Shown: piece after piece, positions 45,501-51,600 of the stretch
Layout: every line of letters begins with the position of its first letter
How positions within the stretch are numbered: the first letter of the stretch is position 1
NCBI GenBank assembly: GCA_000727475.1
Contig: KL647290.1
Location: 4,368,325-4,432,324 of the forward strand
Reading direction: 5' to 3'
DNA length: 64,000 bases
Source: Sarcocystis neurona
Lineage: Eukaryota > Apicomplexa > Conoidasida > Eucoccidiorida > Sarcocystidae
The notes under the pieces: generated by a model
Told to the model about the DNA's origin: nothing
The model's input: the letters and a program-made list of their open reading frames with translations, nothing else
Databases searched by the model: none
Translations under genes and position numbers: made by a program

Positions 45501-46655
45501 TCAGAAGGCAGCTGCTGGTAACGCAGCCGCTGCTGGTGTTGGAGTGCATCTTTGCTCTGTCGCTCAGCTCTGTGTAACTCCGACACAGTGGTCGTGCACG
45601 GACCACCTACGGGTGAAATGGTGTAGTACGCAGTCTGCCACTGCTGCTGCTGCACGATTTTAACTGTTCGAAGCCTACCCGAGCCGTTGTTACTGCTGCT
45701 GCTTGAAAGGCTGCGGTCTACGTCTATGTCTGCGCAGTAATATATGAATAGTCAGATAACACGTGAGCGCTGGTAACGAGACCATCGTGGAGAGGAGCGG
45801 ACACGCACACTTTAATGCGAGGAAGCGGGTAGAGAAAGGCGAACAGGCGAATGGCGCGCTGCAAGTAAAGCAGCGCTAGCGGAAGAGGGTTCGATTCTTC
45901 GAAGTGGTGACACCCGATTTCTGATACGTAGGTGTATAGCTGCAAGGATACCTTGCGCTGCAGCAGAGATGTGGGCCATGTGGGTTTCCTCGAAGTTCCT
46001 GCTGATCCTACTGCTGCACCGTTTTTTAACAAAAGAGTGAGCTGCGGCAGCTCGTACCTGTGAATCGTGGGTGCGTACGTGTTGTTTTCTTCTGCTGCCG
46101 ACGATAAAAGAGCGTGTGAGAGCTGCAGCAGCGCGTTGTGGACTGCATCTTCTCTTTGCGGTTGGTGCTGCTGCTGCTGCTCGTACGGGGCGTGGGGACG
46201 GCAGAAGAGGAGGTGAGATGCGGCAGAGAGCCAACTTCTTGTGCATGTTGCGTGGCTGCTGGTTGTTGCTGCGGACTGCGTCTGTGCTGCTGCAGCTGTC
46301 TCAACAATGCGAGCTACTAAACCTGAAGCACCGGAACGCGCAGCTGGCGGGACGTAGCAGCGTGCAGTACTACGTGTATAGGTACTTCAAGAGTCACGGA
46401 GAGAAGGAAGCAGTCGGTGTGATCACAAAAGTGAAACGGAACGGATTCTTGGCGTACATTCACAAGTACGGCTTGGAGGGAGTGGTTTTTGTCAAGGAAG
46501 ATGACTTTTCTTTCGATGCGAAGCAGCAGCAGCTCTGCAGCAAGCATGGCCCAGAAACTCTGTCCGTCTTCGACGAGGTGCTGCTGCGGGTAGCCGCGAG
46601 CCAAGACAACTTCCGCCCCACCGTCAACATGACGCTAATTCGAAAAAAAGAGTGA
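4244..46655 (+). CDS. DIS3: Exosome complex exonuclease DIS3/RRP44 (whole gene, about 20 exons)
   Basis: DIS3/RRP44 is the catalytic subunit of the RNA exosome: a processive 3'-5' exoribonuclease (RNB) with a PIN endonuclease domain, acting in nucleus and cytoplasm. The exons, read by homology and splice sites, are 4244-4568, 6390-6532, 6602-6655, 10229-10313, 12173-12318, 15478-15579, 16753-16842, 18153-18363, 20090-21025, 23137-23201, 26156-26236, 28115-28187, 32200-32399, 36014-36056, 37255-37363, 38497-38649, 40367-40751, 41638-41795, 44011-44377 and 46296-46655. Phases agree throughout and the sum is 4,086 nt, or 1,361 residues plus stop. Human DIS3 has 958 residues and yeast about 1,000; the excess is mostly a low-complexity insert in exon 9. 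The RNB signature [12 protein letters not shown], the block [13 protein letters not shown] and a C-terminal S1 domain are clear. Exons 3 and 7 are the least certain. About 90% of the span is intron. Confidence 0.93.
4569..6389 (+). other. DIS3 intron 1 (repeat-filled)
   Basis: The first half (about 4590-5175) is CAG/GCA-rich on the + strand. The middle (5440-5700) is TA/ATGT microsatellite. The last 270 bases (about 6120-6389) are CTG-rich and run straight into the acceptor CTGCTGCAG. No independent gene is recognisable, and the long Ala/Gln/Leu/Cys frames on both strands follow from the triplet repeats. Confidence 0.75.
6390..6532 (+). CDS. DIS3: DIS3 exon 2: first half of the PIN domain
   Basis: Residues 109-156, phase 1 in and phase 0 out, with a CTGCTGCAG acceptor and a GTAAAT donor. 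It carries [12 protein letters not shown] and SFFEDEPFI, aligning with the first PIN strand and helix of human DIS3 (LLPDTNVLLH and VLEDPAI). Asp127 corresponds to human D69, the first metal-binding acid. The exon stops exactly where the second catalytic acid (human E97) is expected; the last residue is Gln156. Confidence 0.9.
6602..6655 (+). CDS. DIS3: DIS3 exon 3: short PIN segment (tentative)
   Basis: An 18-residue exon reading NWRMPVY, which aligns with the family motif N-x-x-x-PVY just after the second PIN acid. Phase 0 in is forced by exon 2. The acceptor is TGTATGCAG at 6601; a second in-phase AG at 6619 would remove six Lys-rich residues. The donor at 6656 (GTCTCC) is weak, but it gives phase 0 into exon 4 and the right spacing to EKRFFLF. 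The preceding intron is only 69 nt, far shorter than any other here. The frame is well supported, the boundaries are not. Confidence 0.5.
7783..8700. repeat. Eight-copy tandem repeat, unit about 100-134 bp
   Basis: The anchor CCGCTGCAGTCATACA or a variant recurs at 7783, 7911, 8039, 8161, 8295, 8411, 8525 and 8624, giving spacings of 128, 128, 122, 134, 116, 114 and 99. Between anchors each unit carries a TATATA run, then AGAGAG, TTGTACG and CTGTATATAATATG. Copies differ by substitutions and by TA-run length. A degenerate unit may precede the first anchor from about 7684. Confidence 0.88.
9205..9620 (+). repeat. CAG-rich block inside DIS3 intron 3
   Basis: CAG/GCA triplets, many interrupted, on the + strand, reading as Gln/Ala/Ser/Arg. 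It sits mid-intron about 600 bases before exon 4 and has no DIS3-like content. Its CAG sense is opposite to the CTG-sense blocks found against acceptors elsewhere in the window. Confidence 0.8.
10229..10313 (+). CDS. DIS3: DIS3 exon 4: PIN domain middle
   Basis: Twenty-eight residues plus one base, phase 0 in and phase 1 out, with a TGCTGCAG acceptor and a GTAGGA donor. The segment [11 protein letters not shown]...ATYVER aligns with human EKHFYTFTNEHHRETYVEQ, a distinctive PIN stretch of DIS3. Confidence 0.9.
10314..12172 (+). other. DIS3 intron 4
   Basis: Mixed sequence with scattered TA and TG microsatellites (for example 10540-10700, 11130-11210 and 11660-11690). I see no gene, RNA gene or clear higher-order repeat in it. 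It ends in a T-rich tract and TTGTTGCAG. Confidence 0.65.
12173..12318 (+). CDS. DIS3: DIS3 exon 5: PIN domain, third and fourth acidic positions
   Basis: Residues 203-251. The phase-1 acceptor completes Asp203, and the exon ends in phase 0 at [22 protein letters not shown] aligns with human DRAIRVAAKWYNEHL, and TLLTTDL with FITNDR. Asp247 matches human D177. At the D146 position the highly conserved NDRND is replaced by EEKDL; the nearest acid is Asp210, one residue off in an ungapped alignment. A five-residue Ala run sits in the loop between the two blocks. Confidence 0.92.
12596..13106. other. Assembly gap (511 N) inside a tandem repeat
   Basis: All bases are N. The 61 bases ending at 12595 and the 61 bases starting at 13107 are identical. 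The gap therefore lies inside a tandem repeat, and its true length is not known from this sequence. Confidence 0.98.
13440..13512. repeat. TG run followed by TGTCTG hexamer array
   Basis: About 20 bases of TG are followed by about seven copies of GTGTCT, ending near 13505. It is a simple microsatellite. Confidence 0.9.
14275..14500. repeat. Minisatellite, unit about 66-75 bp
   Basis: GTAGATTATA followed by CGCGTAGACACCAGCCC or a variant and a TATATGTATAT tract recurs about four times with small length changes. Confidence 0.7.
15478..15579 (+). CDS. DIS3: DIS3 exon 6: end of the PIN domain
   Basis: Thirty-four residues, phase 0 on both sides, with a GCGTAG acceptor and a GTAAGA donor. [20 protein letters not shown] aligns with human KEKAIEEGIPAFTCEEYVKSL, the last helix and strand of PIN. 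Joined to exon 5 it gives the expected spacing without gaps. Confidence 0.92.
15580..16752 (+). other. DIS3 intron 6
   Basis: Mixed sequence rich in TA and TAC/GTA microsatellites (16140-16160, 16460-16490, 16530-16680). A short motif around ACACGTATGT recurs at 16488 and 16556. No gene is recognised. Confidence 0.65.
16753..16842 (+). CDS. DIS3: DIS3 exon 7: PIN-CSD1 linker (tentative)
   Basis: Thirty codons, phase 0 on both sides, reading [18 protein letters not shown] and then a short hydrophobic tail. It falls where DIS3 proteins have a poorly conserved linker before CSD1, so homology cannot confirm it. Skipping it keeps the frame. The donor at 16843 (GTTTCC) is weak; an in-phase GTAGAT donor at 16807 would shorten it to 18 residues. 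Confidence 0.4.
16843..18152 (+). other. DIS3 intron 7
   Basis: Pyrimidine-rich at 16880-17040, then a 14-bp minisatellite at 17217-17343 and mixed TG/TA-rich sequence. It ends in a CTG-containing pyrimidine tract before exon 8. No gene is recognised. Confidence 0.65.
17217..17343. repeat. 14-bp minisatellite, about nine copies
   Basis: The unit GTATTCACAGAAGG, or its variant GTATGCACAGAAGT, is repeated head to tail about nine times, with near-identical neighbouring copies. Translated frames give only periodic Cys/His/Arg/Tyr strings. Confidence 0.93.
18153..18363 (+). CDS. DIS3: DIS3 exon 8: cold-shock domain 1, first part
   Basis: Residues 316-385, phase 0 in and phase 1 out, with an acceptor TTTTTCAAACAG. 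An acidic and Ala/Ser-rich lead is followed by [19 protein letters not shown] and then [20 protein letters not shown]. These align with human FSEHLPLSKLQQGIKSG and TYLQGTYRASRENYLEATVWI, the first OB-fold strands of CSD1. Confidence 0.92.
18364..20089 (+). other. DIS3 intron 8
   Basis: It contains a TA run at 18597-18622, a 92-bp duplication at 18631-18806, an ATGT/GTAT tract at 18890-19350 and a TACATATATA tract at 19500-19560. No gene is recognised. Confidence 0.7.
18631..18806. repeat. 92-bp direct duplication
   Basis: The segment starting ATATGTGTGCATAGAGCCGG at 18631 is repeated at 18723, and the following 80 or so bases are essentially identical. The close match suggests a recent duplication. 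Confidence 0.9.
20090..21025 (+). CDS. DIS3: DIS3 exon 9: CSD1 end, long low-complexity insert, CSD2 start
   Basis: The largest exon (936 nt, phase 1 on both sides). It opens with [20 protein letters not shown], the conserved end of CSD1 (human LKHLNRAVHEDIVAVELL). It then carries about 258 residues (414-671) rich in Gln, Glu, Lys, Ala and Thr, with runs of Ala and a strongly acidic tail ([14 protein letters not shown]). It closes with [18 protein letters not shown], the start of CSD2 (human GRVVGIIKRNWRPYCGML). Human and yeast have a linker of only a few dozen residues here. The frame is continuous, so the insert is coding sequence and not an intron. Confidence 0.93.
21026..23136 (+). other. 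DIS3 intron 9
   Basis: The first 900 bases (about 21100-21900) are CTG-rich on the + strand. The long Gln/Ser/Asn/Ala frames on the - strand (21061-21903) are read out of this repeat. TA/ATGT microsatellites follow at 22030-22920, and a TG run at 23071-23092. It ends in repeated CTGCTGCAG, giving two usable in-frame acceptors. Confidence 0.75.
21100..21900 (+). repeat. CTG-rich block in DIS3 intron 9
   Basis: Nearly pure CTG/TTG triplets at 21160-21275, then interrupted CTG-rich sequence to about 21900. On the - strand this reads as poly-Gln, poly-Ser or poly-Ala with no domain. Confidence 0.85.
23137..23201 (+). CDS. DIS3: DIS3 exon 10: cold-shock domain 2, middle
   Basis: Phase 1 in, phase 0 out at GTAGGA. 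It reads [16 protein letters not shown], aligning with human HLFTPADKRIPRIRIE in CSD2. A second CTGCTGCAG acceptor 15 bases upstream (exon start 23122) is also in frame and would add EAAAA. Confidence 0.85.
24600..24920. repeat. Three-copy repeat, unit about 120 bp
   Basis: Each unit carries GAAGTCGAG or a near variant, then ATATATAGACACCTGC or a variant, a CTACC/TCC pyrimidine segment and a TATATA run. Copies begin near 24609, 24733 and 24848. Confidence 0.7.
25740..26115. repeat. 184-bp tandem repeat, two copies plus a partial third
   Basis: CAGGTGAAGAGAAGGACGTA occurs at 25799 and again at 25983, with matching sequence before and after. A diverged partial copy (GGGTGAAAAGAGGAAAAAG) lies at 26109, about 45 bases before the exon 11 acceptor. 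Confidence 0.75.
26156..26236 (+). CDS. DIS3: DIS3 exon 11: CSD2 to RNB transition
   Basis: Twenty-seven residues, phase 0 on both sides, with a TTTAG acceptor and a GTGAGA donor. [20 protein letters not shown] aligns closely with human LEGRRIIVAIDGWPRNSRYP, one of the most conserved blocks of DIS3. Confidence 0.95.
26237..28114 (+). other. DIS3 intron 11
   Basis: Pyrimidine-rich at the start, with a 16-bp tandem repeat at about 27265-27425 and TA microsatellites around it. The last 150 bases are mixed sequence ending in GACTGCAG. No gene is recognised. Confidence 0.7.
27265..27425. repeat. 16-bp tandem repeat, about ten copies
   Basis: TATATGTGTGTATGTA is repeated head to tail. The later copies carry ACATATG in place of ATATATG in a regular alternation. 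Confidence 0.9.
28115..28187 (+). CDS. DIS3: DIS3 exon 12
   Basis: Phase 0 in, phase 1 out at GTACGC. It reads [20 protein letters not shown] and then LREH, aligning with human GHFVRNLGDVGEKETETEVL and LLEH, which lie just before the RNB domain. Confidence 0.95.
28250..28900. repeat. Degenerate tandem repeat, unit about 110-125 bp
   Basis: AGAGAGAGTTAGAT or a variant, followed after 30-50 bases by GGTNTANGC...TTTCTTAC and a TA run, recurs about six times. Later copies share TTGAAGTGATCCATATA. Confidence 0.7.
30480..30660. repeat. CACAGCAGGTAG repeat, unit about 50-65 bp
   Basis: ACACAGCAGGTAG or a variant occurs at about 30487, 30541, 30605 and 30649, separated by TATATG microsatellite. Confidence 0.7.
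31540..32190 (+). repeat. CTG-rich block abutting the DIS3 exon 13 acceptor
   Basis: CTG/TGC triplets with TTC interruptions run for 650 bases on the sense strand and stop at GTTCCGCAG, the exon 13 acceptor. The Leu/Cys-rich + frames and Gln/Ser/Arg-rich - frames are repeat read-outs. Confidence 0.85.
32200..32399 (+). CDS. DIS3: DIS3 exon 13: start of RNB, catalytic aspartates
   Basis: Phase 1 in, phase 0 out at [22 protein letters not shown] aligns with human HQPFSQAVLSFLPKMPW. It is followed by [15 protein letters not shown] and [16 protein letters not shown], the RNB active-site block. Asp815, 821, 823 and 824 in my numbering match the four Mg-coordinating Asp of human DIS3 (the D487 region), so the exonuclease site is intact here. 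Confidence 0.97.
33000..33290. repeat. GATA/GAGA purine-rich tract
   Basis: AGATAGATAG and AGAGATAGA motifs dominate this almost purely purine-plus-T stretch. Frames are periodic only. Confidence 0.85.
34480..35780. repeat. Long degenerate minisatellite in DIS3 intron 13
   Basis: A loose motif (GCAGCAG or GCAAGGAT, then AGAAGTATTT, then TCTCT or ATCTGTC) recurs every 30-60 bases over 1.3 kb, more diverged at the ends. Both strands stay open for short stretches, but no frame is conserved across copies. Confidence 0.65.
36014..36056 (+). CDS. DIS3: DIS3 exon 14: micro-exon with the HIAD motif
   Basis: A 43-base exon, phase 0 in and phase 1 out at GTGAGG, reading [14 protein letters not shown]. 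This is the family block [14 protein letters not shown]. Confidence 0.95.
36057..37254 (+). other. DIS3 intron 14
   Basis: Mostly mixed, GC-moderate sequence with a TG run at 36872-36898. A 476-codon open frame (36296-37726) runs through it and through exon 15 in a different frame; it has no recognisable domain and is judged spurious. Confidence 0.65.
37255..37363 (+). CDS. DIS3: DIS3 exon 15: RNB core
   Basis: Phase 1 in at CTCGCGCAG, phase 2 out at GTGAGT. It reads [20 protein letters not shown] and [15 protein letters not shown], aligning with human NALDQESARRGTTVYLCEKR and IDMVPELLSSNLCSL. The near-invariant RRG of the family is ERC here (Cys863 in place of Gly). Confidence 0.95.
37364..38496 (+). 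other. DIS3 intron 15
   Basis: Pyrimidine-rich (TTC/CTT) at 37370-37600 and 37930-38250, otherwise mixed. No repeat array or gene is recognised. Confidence 0.65.
38497..38649 (+). CDS. DIS3: DIS3 exon 16: RNB core
   Basis: Phase 2 on both sides. [13 protein letters not shown] and [18 protein letters not shown] align with human DVDRLAFSCIWEM and ASLTYAEAQLRIDSANMND. The donor (GTACGC after CA) is non-standard, but the CAG codon it forms with exon 17 restores the alignment. Confidence 0.92.
38650..40366 (+). other. DIS3 intron 16
   Basis: Alternating CTCTCT and TATATA microsatellites at 39220-39510, with other TA runs nearby. The rest is mixed sequence with no recognised gene. Confidence 0.65.
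40367..40751 (+). CDS. DIS3: DIS3 exon 17: RNB with a Gly/Ala/Glu insert
   Basis: Phase 2 in, phase 0 out at [26 protein letters not shown] and QLASPDVQI align with human RGLNKLAKILKKRRIEKGAL and TLSSPEVRF. A low-complexity insert of about 69 residues (984-1052), rich in Gly, Ala, Glu and Arg, then separates this from [13 protein letters not shown], the next conserved block (human DLQTKELRETNSM). Human DIS3 has only about ten residues there. Confidence 0.93.
40752..41637 (+). other. DIS3 intron 17
   Basis: Three loose copies of a TGTATGAGAG...ACGTACGCATATA unit at about 40865-41030, then mixed sequence. Its last 50 bases contain the left arm of a perfect inverted repeat whose right arm covers the acceptor. 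Confidence 0.7.
41585..41646 (+). repeat. Perfect 18-bp inverted repeat over the exon 18 acceptor
   Basis: The left arm ATCTTCAACCTGTTACAC (41585-41602) is the exact reverse complement of the right arm GTGTAACAGGTTGAAGAT (41629-41646), with a 26-base loop. The right arm contains the last bases of the intron, the AG at 41636-41637 and the first nine coding bases (VED) of exon 18. Confidence 0.97.
41638..41795 (+). CDS. DIS3: DIS3 exon 18
   Basis: Phase 0 in at GTAACAG, phase 2 out at [26 protein letters not shown] and LLRRHPPP align with human VEEFMLLANISVAKKIHEEF and LLRKHPAPP, with LKRTGVDDF at the end. Confidence 0.96.
41796..44010 (+). other. DIS3 intron 18
   Basis: The first kilobase is a degenerate tandem repeat of about 180-235 bp with GTGTACGTACAC-type palindromes. 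The rest is mixed, ending in a long pyrimidine-rich tract (43760-44010). Confidence 0.7.
41990..42850. repeat. Degenerate tandem repeat of about 175-235 bp
   Basis: Each of four to five units has a CTCTCT/TATATA microsatellite, then GTGGATCTACAGTCTGTG or a variant, TTCTTGTGC, CGTCCAGG and a palindromic core. The cores lie at about 42074, 42264, 42439 and 42674. Confidence 0.75.
44011..44377 (+). CDS. DIS3: DIS3 exon 19: end of RNB
   Basis: Phase 2 in at TCTCCAG, phase 0 out at [24 protein letters not shown] and then [20 protein letters not shown] with DVIVHR match human YLNTLLRILATRCMMQAVYF and the HYGLASPIYTHF block. A short Gln/Ala/Gly-rich insert ([14 protein letters not shown]) lies between them. 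Confidence 0.97.
44378..46295 (+). other. DIS3 intron 19
   Basis: Mixed sequence with CTG patches (44860-44900, 45255-45360, 46150-46290) and pyrimidine-rich 45160-45250. Two small hairpins lie together at 45856-45876 and about 45881-45899. The intron ends in GTGCTGCTGCAG. No gene is recognised. Confidence 0.65.
46296..46655 (+). CDS. DIS3: DIS3 exon 20: C-terminal S1 domain and stop
   Basis: Phase 0 in; 119 residues, then TGA at 46653. [20 protein letters not shown] aligns with yeast [40 protein letters not shown] then EGVVFV is the S1 RNA-binding fold, and [14 protein letters not shown] matches VFDKVKVKIMLDSS. The protein ends KKE without the longer Lys-rich tail of human DIS3. Confidence 0.97.
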   Translation: MSQQCELLNLKHRNAQLAGRSSVQYYVYRYFKSHGEKEAVGVITKVKRNGFLAYIHKYGLEGVVFVKEDDFSFDAKQQQLCSKHGPETLSVFDEVLLRVAASQDNFRPTVNMTLIRKKE

Positions 46656-48450
46656 AAATTCAGTCCACCAGTAGCAGCCGCAGCACCAGCAGCACGGCCA
46701 ACCCATCCACAACCAACAGCCGCAGCTTCGCGAAACGATTTTGAAAACCAACAGCTACAGCAGCAGCAGCAAACTGAGCAGTTCGCTGGCACCTGTTTAT
46801 CTACATACACAAGTGTCTTCTCCTATGTCTATACAATTCTATGTGTGCGTATCTATGTATATACATATATATATCTGTATACATATATATATATATATAT
46901 ATGCGTGGCATATATACGTATTATGCGCACTTAACATATTTGGGAGAGGGATCATTCACAGGCGTGTTCTGGTGGGGAGAGAAGACTTCCGGGAATGTAT
47001 GGATGTGGTGGGCGCTACAAGTAAATCTCTCTTCAAGCACTCACACACACGCGCGCCTCTGAATATCAACTCTTCCCCCTACTACGTATATTTATATATA
47101 TATATATATATATATGTGTACACCTTTCTCTTTCGCTCTCTCTACATATATCACATGTATGCGTGTATGTGTGTTTGCAAGTTCGAAAGACGTACACGCA
47201 TATATATATATATATATGTGTATATATGCATATATATATACATACACACATACATGTAAGTATGTATACACGGAATTATTGCACATGTGGATGCACGTAA
47301 GTACCAGTGTAGATGTATAAATGTTTTGCTTCTCACGCGTCTGCGGATGGAAGTTTCTCCGGCACAGTACATATACATAAAGAGAACGGGTGCAGACAAA
47401 AACGGCAGCCACTTCCCCTGGGTGGCAGGCGGGTGACGACGCGTCGCCGTCTCGTGAGCGAGCCGTGAATTTTCGTTCAAAAGAAATTTTGTGTGGTAAA
47501 ACGAGTGGTCAGAGAACCGCCTCACAATTCAGAAAGCGTCCCCAACAAATTTCCTAAAGAAACTCATGTGCGTGCAAATTGTTGTGGGGACGCAGCAGAC
47601 CCCCCGCCGCTGCTGCACGCGCGCAGGAGGCGCCCCGCCAAGCCCCCTGCACCCCCCCCCTTCGTATTTCAATGAGACTCTCCTCCATCCCTGCTGCTCT
47701 TCCTCTCTCAACTTACATATTCTTCTCTTCTCTTTTCCCTTCTTCCAACGGCTTCCTGTCTGTCTTTTCCCGCCGTTTCATGCTGTCCGTTTTCCCTTGC
47801 AGTGTGTGCGCGCGACGGTTTGAGCCGAGACGCGTCTACGCTGCAACGCAGCAAAACTCATCCTTCCCGTACGCCTCCTCTTGTCTGTTTTCTCTTCCTT
47901 TCTTTTCTTCTCCTTCTTCATACTCTCCTCTCTTTTGACTTGACGACCACTTTCCTCGGTGTCACTTTTGCCGCTTCTTCTCCTGCGGTCTCTTCCTTTC
48001 CCTCCGCTTTCCTCTTCGTTCTCCTCACTTCCGTATTTGCCCTCTTTCCGCCTCCTCGTCTTTCTGCTTCATTGCCCCGCTTTTCTGCTGCGCTCCTTTG
48101 CCATACGCGCTGGGCAACCTTCTTCTCCGCCTCACCCGGTGCCCCCCCCCCCTCATCCTCTTCTTGTCTTTCTCTTCCGGGTTTTTTTTTTCCACTTTCT
48201 CCTGTGCGGGCATGCAGTGGCACGAACACCGCCCTCCTCTCTTCTTTTACTTTTCTCACGTCTTCTTACCTTCTCAACAATATTTTAACTTTCTTCTCCT
48301 TTTCCGCTGTGGTTCCCTTCTCTGCCTCGGTCACCTCCTTCCGTTGCTGCTTCTGGCGAGGATCTCCCCTCCTTCGCTCTTCTTCGCCCACACCGTCTCA
48401 CTGCACTTTGAGGTGTACGTACACACCGGAAAAACGCGAGATGCGGGGTG
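46656..48450. other. Convergent intergenic region between DIS3 and the importin gene
   Basis: The two stop codons face each other 1.8 kb apart. TA microsatellites lie at 46830-46910, 47085-47115 and 47195-47250, and a pyrimidine-rich + strand runs from 47690 to 48380. The palindrome GTGTACGTACAC occurs at 48413, about 30 bases beyond the importin stop. No gene is recognised, and no poly(A) signal can be assigned with confidence. Confidence 0.7.
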
Positions 48451-48681
48451 TCACTCTCTCTCGAGCATCTTGTGAAGCTTCCGCTGCTCCTTAGCAGAAA
48501 ACCCCTGCTGCACCAGGGCTGCGAGAGGAGCCGGCTGCCCCGTCTCATTGATCCGGATAAAAAGTTTACGAATATTTTGGTTTAATTCATCATCGCTAAA
48601 GGCCGTTTTATACACGCTGCACAGCACTTGAAGAAGCCGCGGCACGTTGCAGTTGTTCGCTCCCACCACCAAAGGATTATT
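48451..48681 (-). CDS. IPO5: Importin last exon (C-terminus)
   Basis: Phase 0 in at GTGCTGCAG; 76 residues, then TGA. NNPLVVGANNCNVPRLLQVL aligns with human [20 protein letters not shown], and QQGFSAKEQRKLHKMLE with the terminal LSPEQQAAIQELL helix. These are the last HEAT repeats. Confidence 0.92.
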   Translation of the reverse strand, partial: NNPLVVGANNCNVPRLLQVLCSVYKTAFSDDELNQNIRKLFIRINETGQPAPLAALVQQGFSAKEQRKLHKMLERE

Positions 48682-51600
48682 CTGCAGCACAAAGACACAC
48701 ACCAAATTTTATCCTGATCTTCATACGGACACGTCTCTGATACATACATAAGTCCGCACATATATATATATATATATGAAAGTATACCGACGCACGTACA
48801 AATATAAACCTGTCTCTCTTTCTCTCTCTCCACATATATATATATACCTATCCATATATATATATACCTATTACGTGCTGCATGTATCTTCTATTTACAC
48901 GTATATGTCTCCGTATACACACATACACACACACACACACAAAAACAGACACTGCACACATCTGTGTGCACGGCTATATGCATATATGTATGGATAGATA
49001 GATAGATAGATAAAGAATGTACGACTTCTATACGGGCACCACAGCTCTATGATACCGCGAATATGAATACGCGTGTCCCTACACATATACATATAAATGC
49101 GTATGGATACGTGTACAGGGGTGCTTCACGGCGCAAATCGCCGCCAGCGCCAGGCTCTTCTGTCTAGTGCGTTCCACAAGATCAGCAACGGCGCGTCACC
49201 CAGAAACCTGGCCACCCACGTTTTTCCCAGAATTGTTAATTACCTGGCCACCCTTCTTCACACAGATGTATACTACCTCGTCACACACGTTAATTCCACG
49301 ATCTATATATGATACAACCACCAACATCATCTACGTCCACATATATATATGTATGCATCGGCAGACTCGTTGCAGGTGCTACCTATATATCATATATATA
49401 TGAAGTATATATGTACCAGTACACACACATACGCGCAGGCTGATGCGTATTATATTCATTCACTGTTTTGTTATTCTCCACGGAAGCGGACACTTATGCG
49501 CACCGTCACGCCTAGTGGAAGCACGAGAATTTCTGTCGCGGCTCGAGACCGCCGGAGCGGCTGACGTCGCACAGGCCTCTGCAGGAGACACGCGGATGTA
49601 TTTGTGTCACCACTGCGAGACGCGACGCAGATACGTCTGTGCACCTTCTTCACTGACAGCCCTTCGAGGCCGAGGGTGAAAACCCGAGACACACCAACAC
49701 ACAGAGACACAGACGCGCGGCGAAGGAAGAAATGCTGCGGGCAACAACCCGCGAAGCAGAGCGAGGCCGGAGACACACGAACGCTGTACCTGCAGCAGCG
49801 CTTCCAGAAGCTGCTTATGTATGCGGATTCCTTCTGTGTCGTCCTGCTTGAGCGGGAGGTTCTGCAGCCATGCGCAGATGACCACCTGCTGCTCCTCTTG
49901 GCTCAGCAGCGCGCCATGATGGTGCAGCAGATCTCCGAGCGCCGCGACTGCGTTGTCCGTCGCTGCCTGCGTGCGAGACACGTCCGCAGACACGCAGCAA
50001 GTCCCCGGTCGTCTACAAGAAATACTCGCAAGCGCGCGTGCATCCCGTTCTTCCCACGGCGCATGCATCCTCCCCTTCCCCGGCTTGACGCGAAGGTAAG
50101 AAAAAGTGCTGTGTACGCACTTTTAGGAGTCGTCGTATATAAAAAAGTAGTCCGACGCGTCGACAGACACTGCGCAGTTCTTCGGTTCCTCTTCTCACGA
50201 AAGTAGAAGAAATGTAGGGGGACGACGTGGACACGTCCAACTCCTATGTGTGTATATATATTATATATAGGTGTGTATATGTGTATATATTATATACACA
50301 CATGTTACATATGTGTGAGGATGTTGCGTTCATCGCTTGTCGCCCAGTACAATACATATATATATACATATGAATACGCAGCCTACCTCTTCTTGCCTAG
50401 CACAATACATATGTGTATGTATATAATGAAGAGAAAGTTGCGCAGACATAAGTCCAGTTACAACAGAAACAGGAATAATTATTTTGTATGTATTTACGCG
50501 TCCTTCTTCTAGTTGCACACACACACACATACATATACACACGTATACATTATCTCGCATTACTCCCCAAGGGCCCAGCGGAGGCGTCATACATACTTGC
50601 ATACAGGTGTACGCCCATACCTACACATATACCGTAGAATATACGAGTATCGGTAGTCTAGACGACAGCCAGTGACTCAAGTGTATTCACAGTAAGAAAT
50701 ACTTAGCTTCGCATTCTCCCACAGATTATATATATATATGGAGAGCGCAGGAGAAAGAGACGTGTGTAGAAGAAGTGCATACATGAGAAGCTCGGAAGGC
50801 TGCGATCCATTGACCACGCATACGCGAAATGCGGCACACACACACTCCTAAACGCGCCCCACCCCCCCTCCCACCCCCCCTTCTCTCTCGTATATGCATA
50901 TACACATATATATATATAAAAGAATTTACTGCCATCTCTGTTACGTTTCCGTATGTTACATATACACACGTATATGTGTGTACGCGTTTTGTACCAGGCA
51001 ACAAGTGAAGACCTACACGCTCGTCGTATAGTGTATATACGTGGGAGGAACACGTGTTTTCGTCAGCCGTGGCGGCAGATGTTGTTATAAAGAGAGAGAG
51101 GCCGTGGATGGGCAGGTGCTGCGGCCACAGTGCAGAGAACGGGCTCCTTGCTGGTTTTTCGCGGACCTGTTCGGTTTTGTTTTTCCTCTTTTTCGAGCGG
51201 TTGACGGCGACGAGAAGATTTTTTGCAGCTTGGTGGACGAAGGGCTGGAAGGCCTGCTGCAGCAGCGTCGCCTGCTGCACGCCGTACGCAGCAGCCTGCA
51301 GCACTCGGGAGTCGTCGGAGAGCAGGCACTCCAGCAGCTTCGGCAGCAGCAGCGGCCACAACGCCACTCCCTCTTGCTGCAGGACACGAGCAGCGGCAGC
51401 AGGAGGAGGAGGGGGACACGGCAAACACAAGACGCCGTAGTGTCACGACACGTGGATGCTTCTGTGCGGAACAGCAACAGGGAAAAGATGAGACAGACAG
51501 ACTTCCGCGCGCAGGGTCCGGAAGGAAAGCGAAAAGGAACGAAGAAACAGCAATCCAGAGAGACGCACACGTGACGGCACACCGCAGCCAGGGAGACGGG

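Noticed and set aside
45822..45905. Possible tRNA (GGTTCGATTC box and a 7-base hairpin loop)
   Set aside because: The anticodon-like loop lacks U at position 33, the T-stem does not pair with a 7-base loop, and no acceptor stem can be built.
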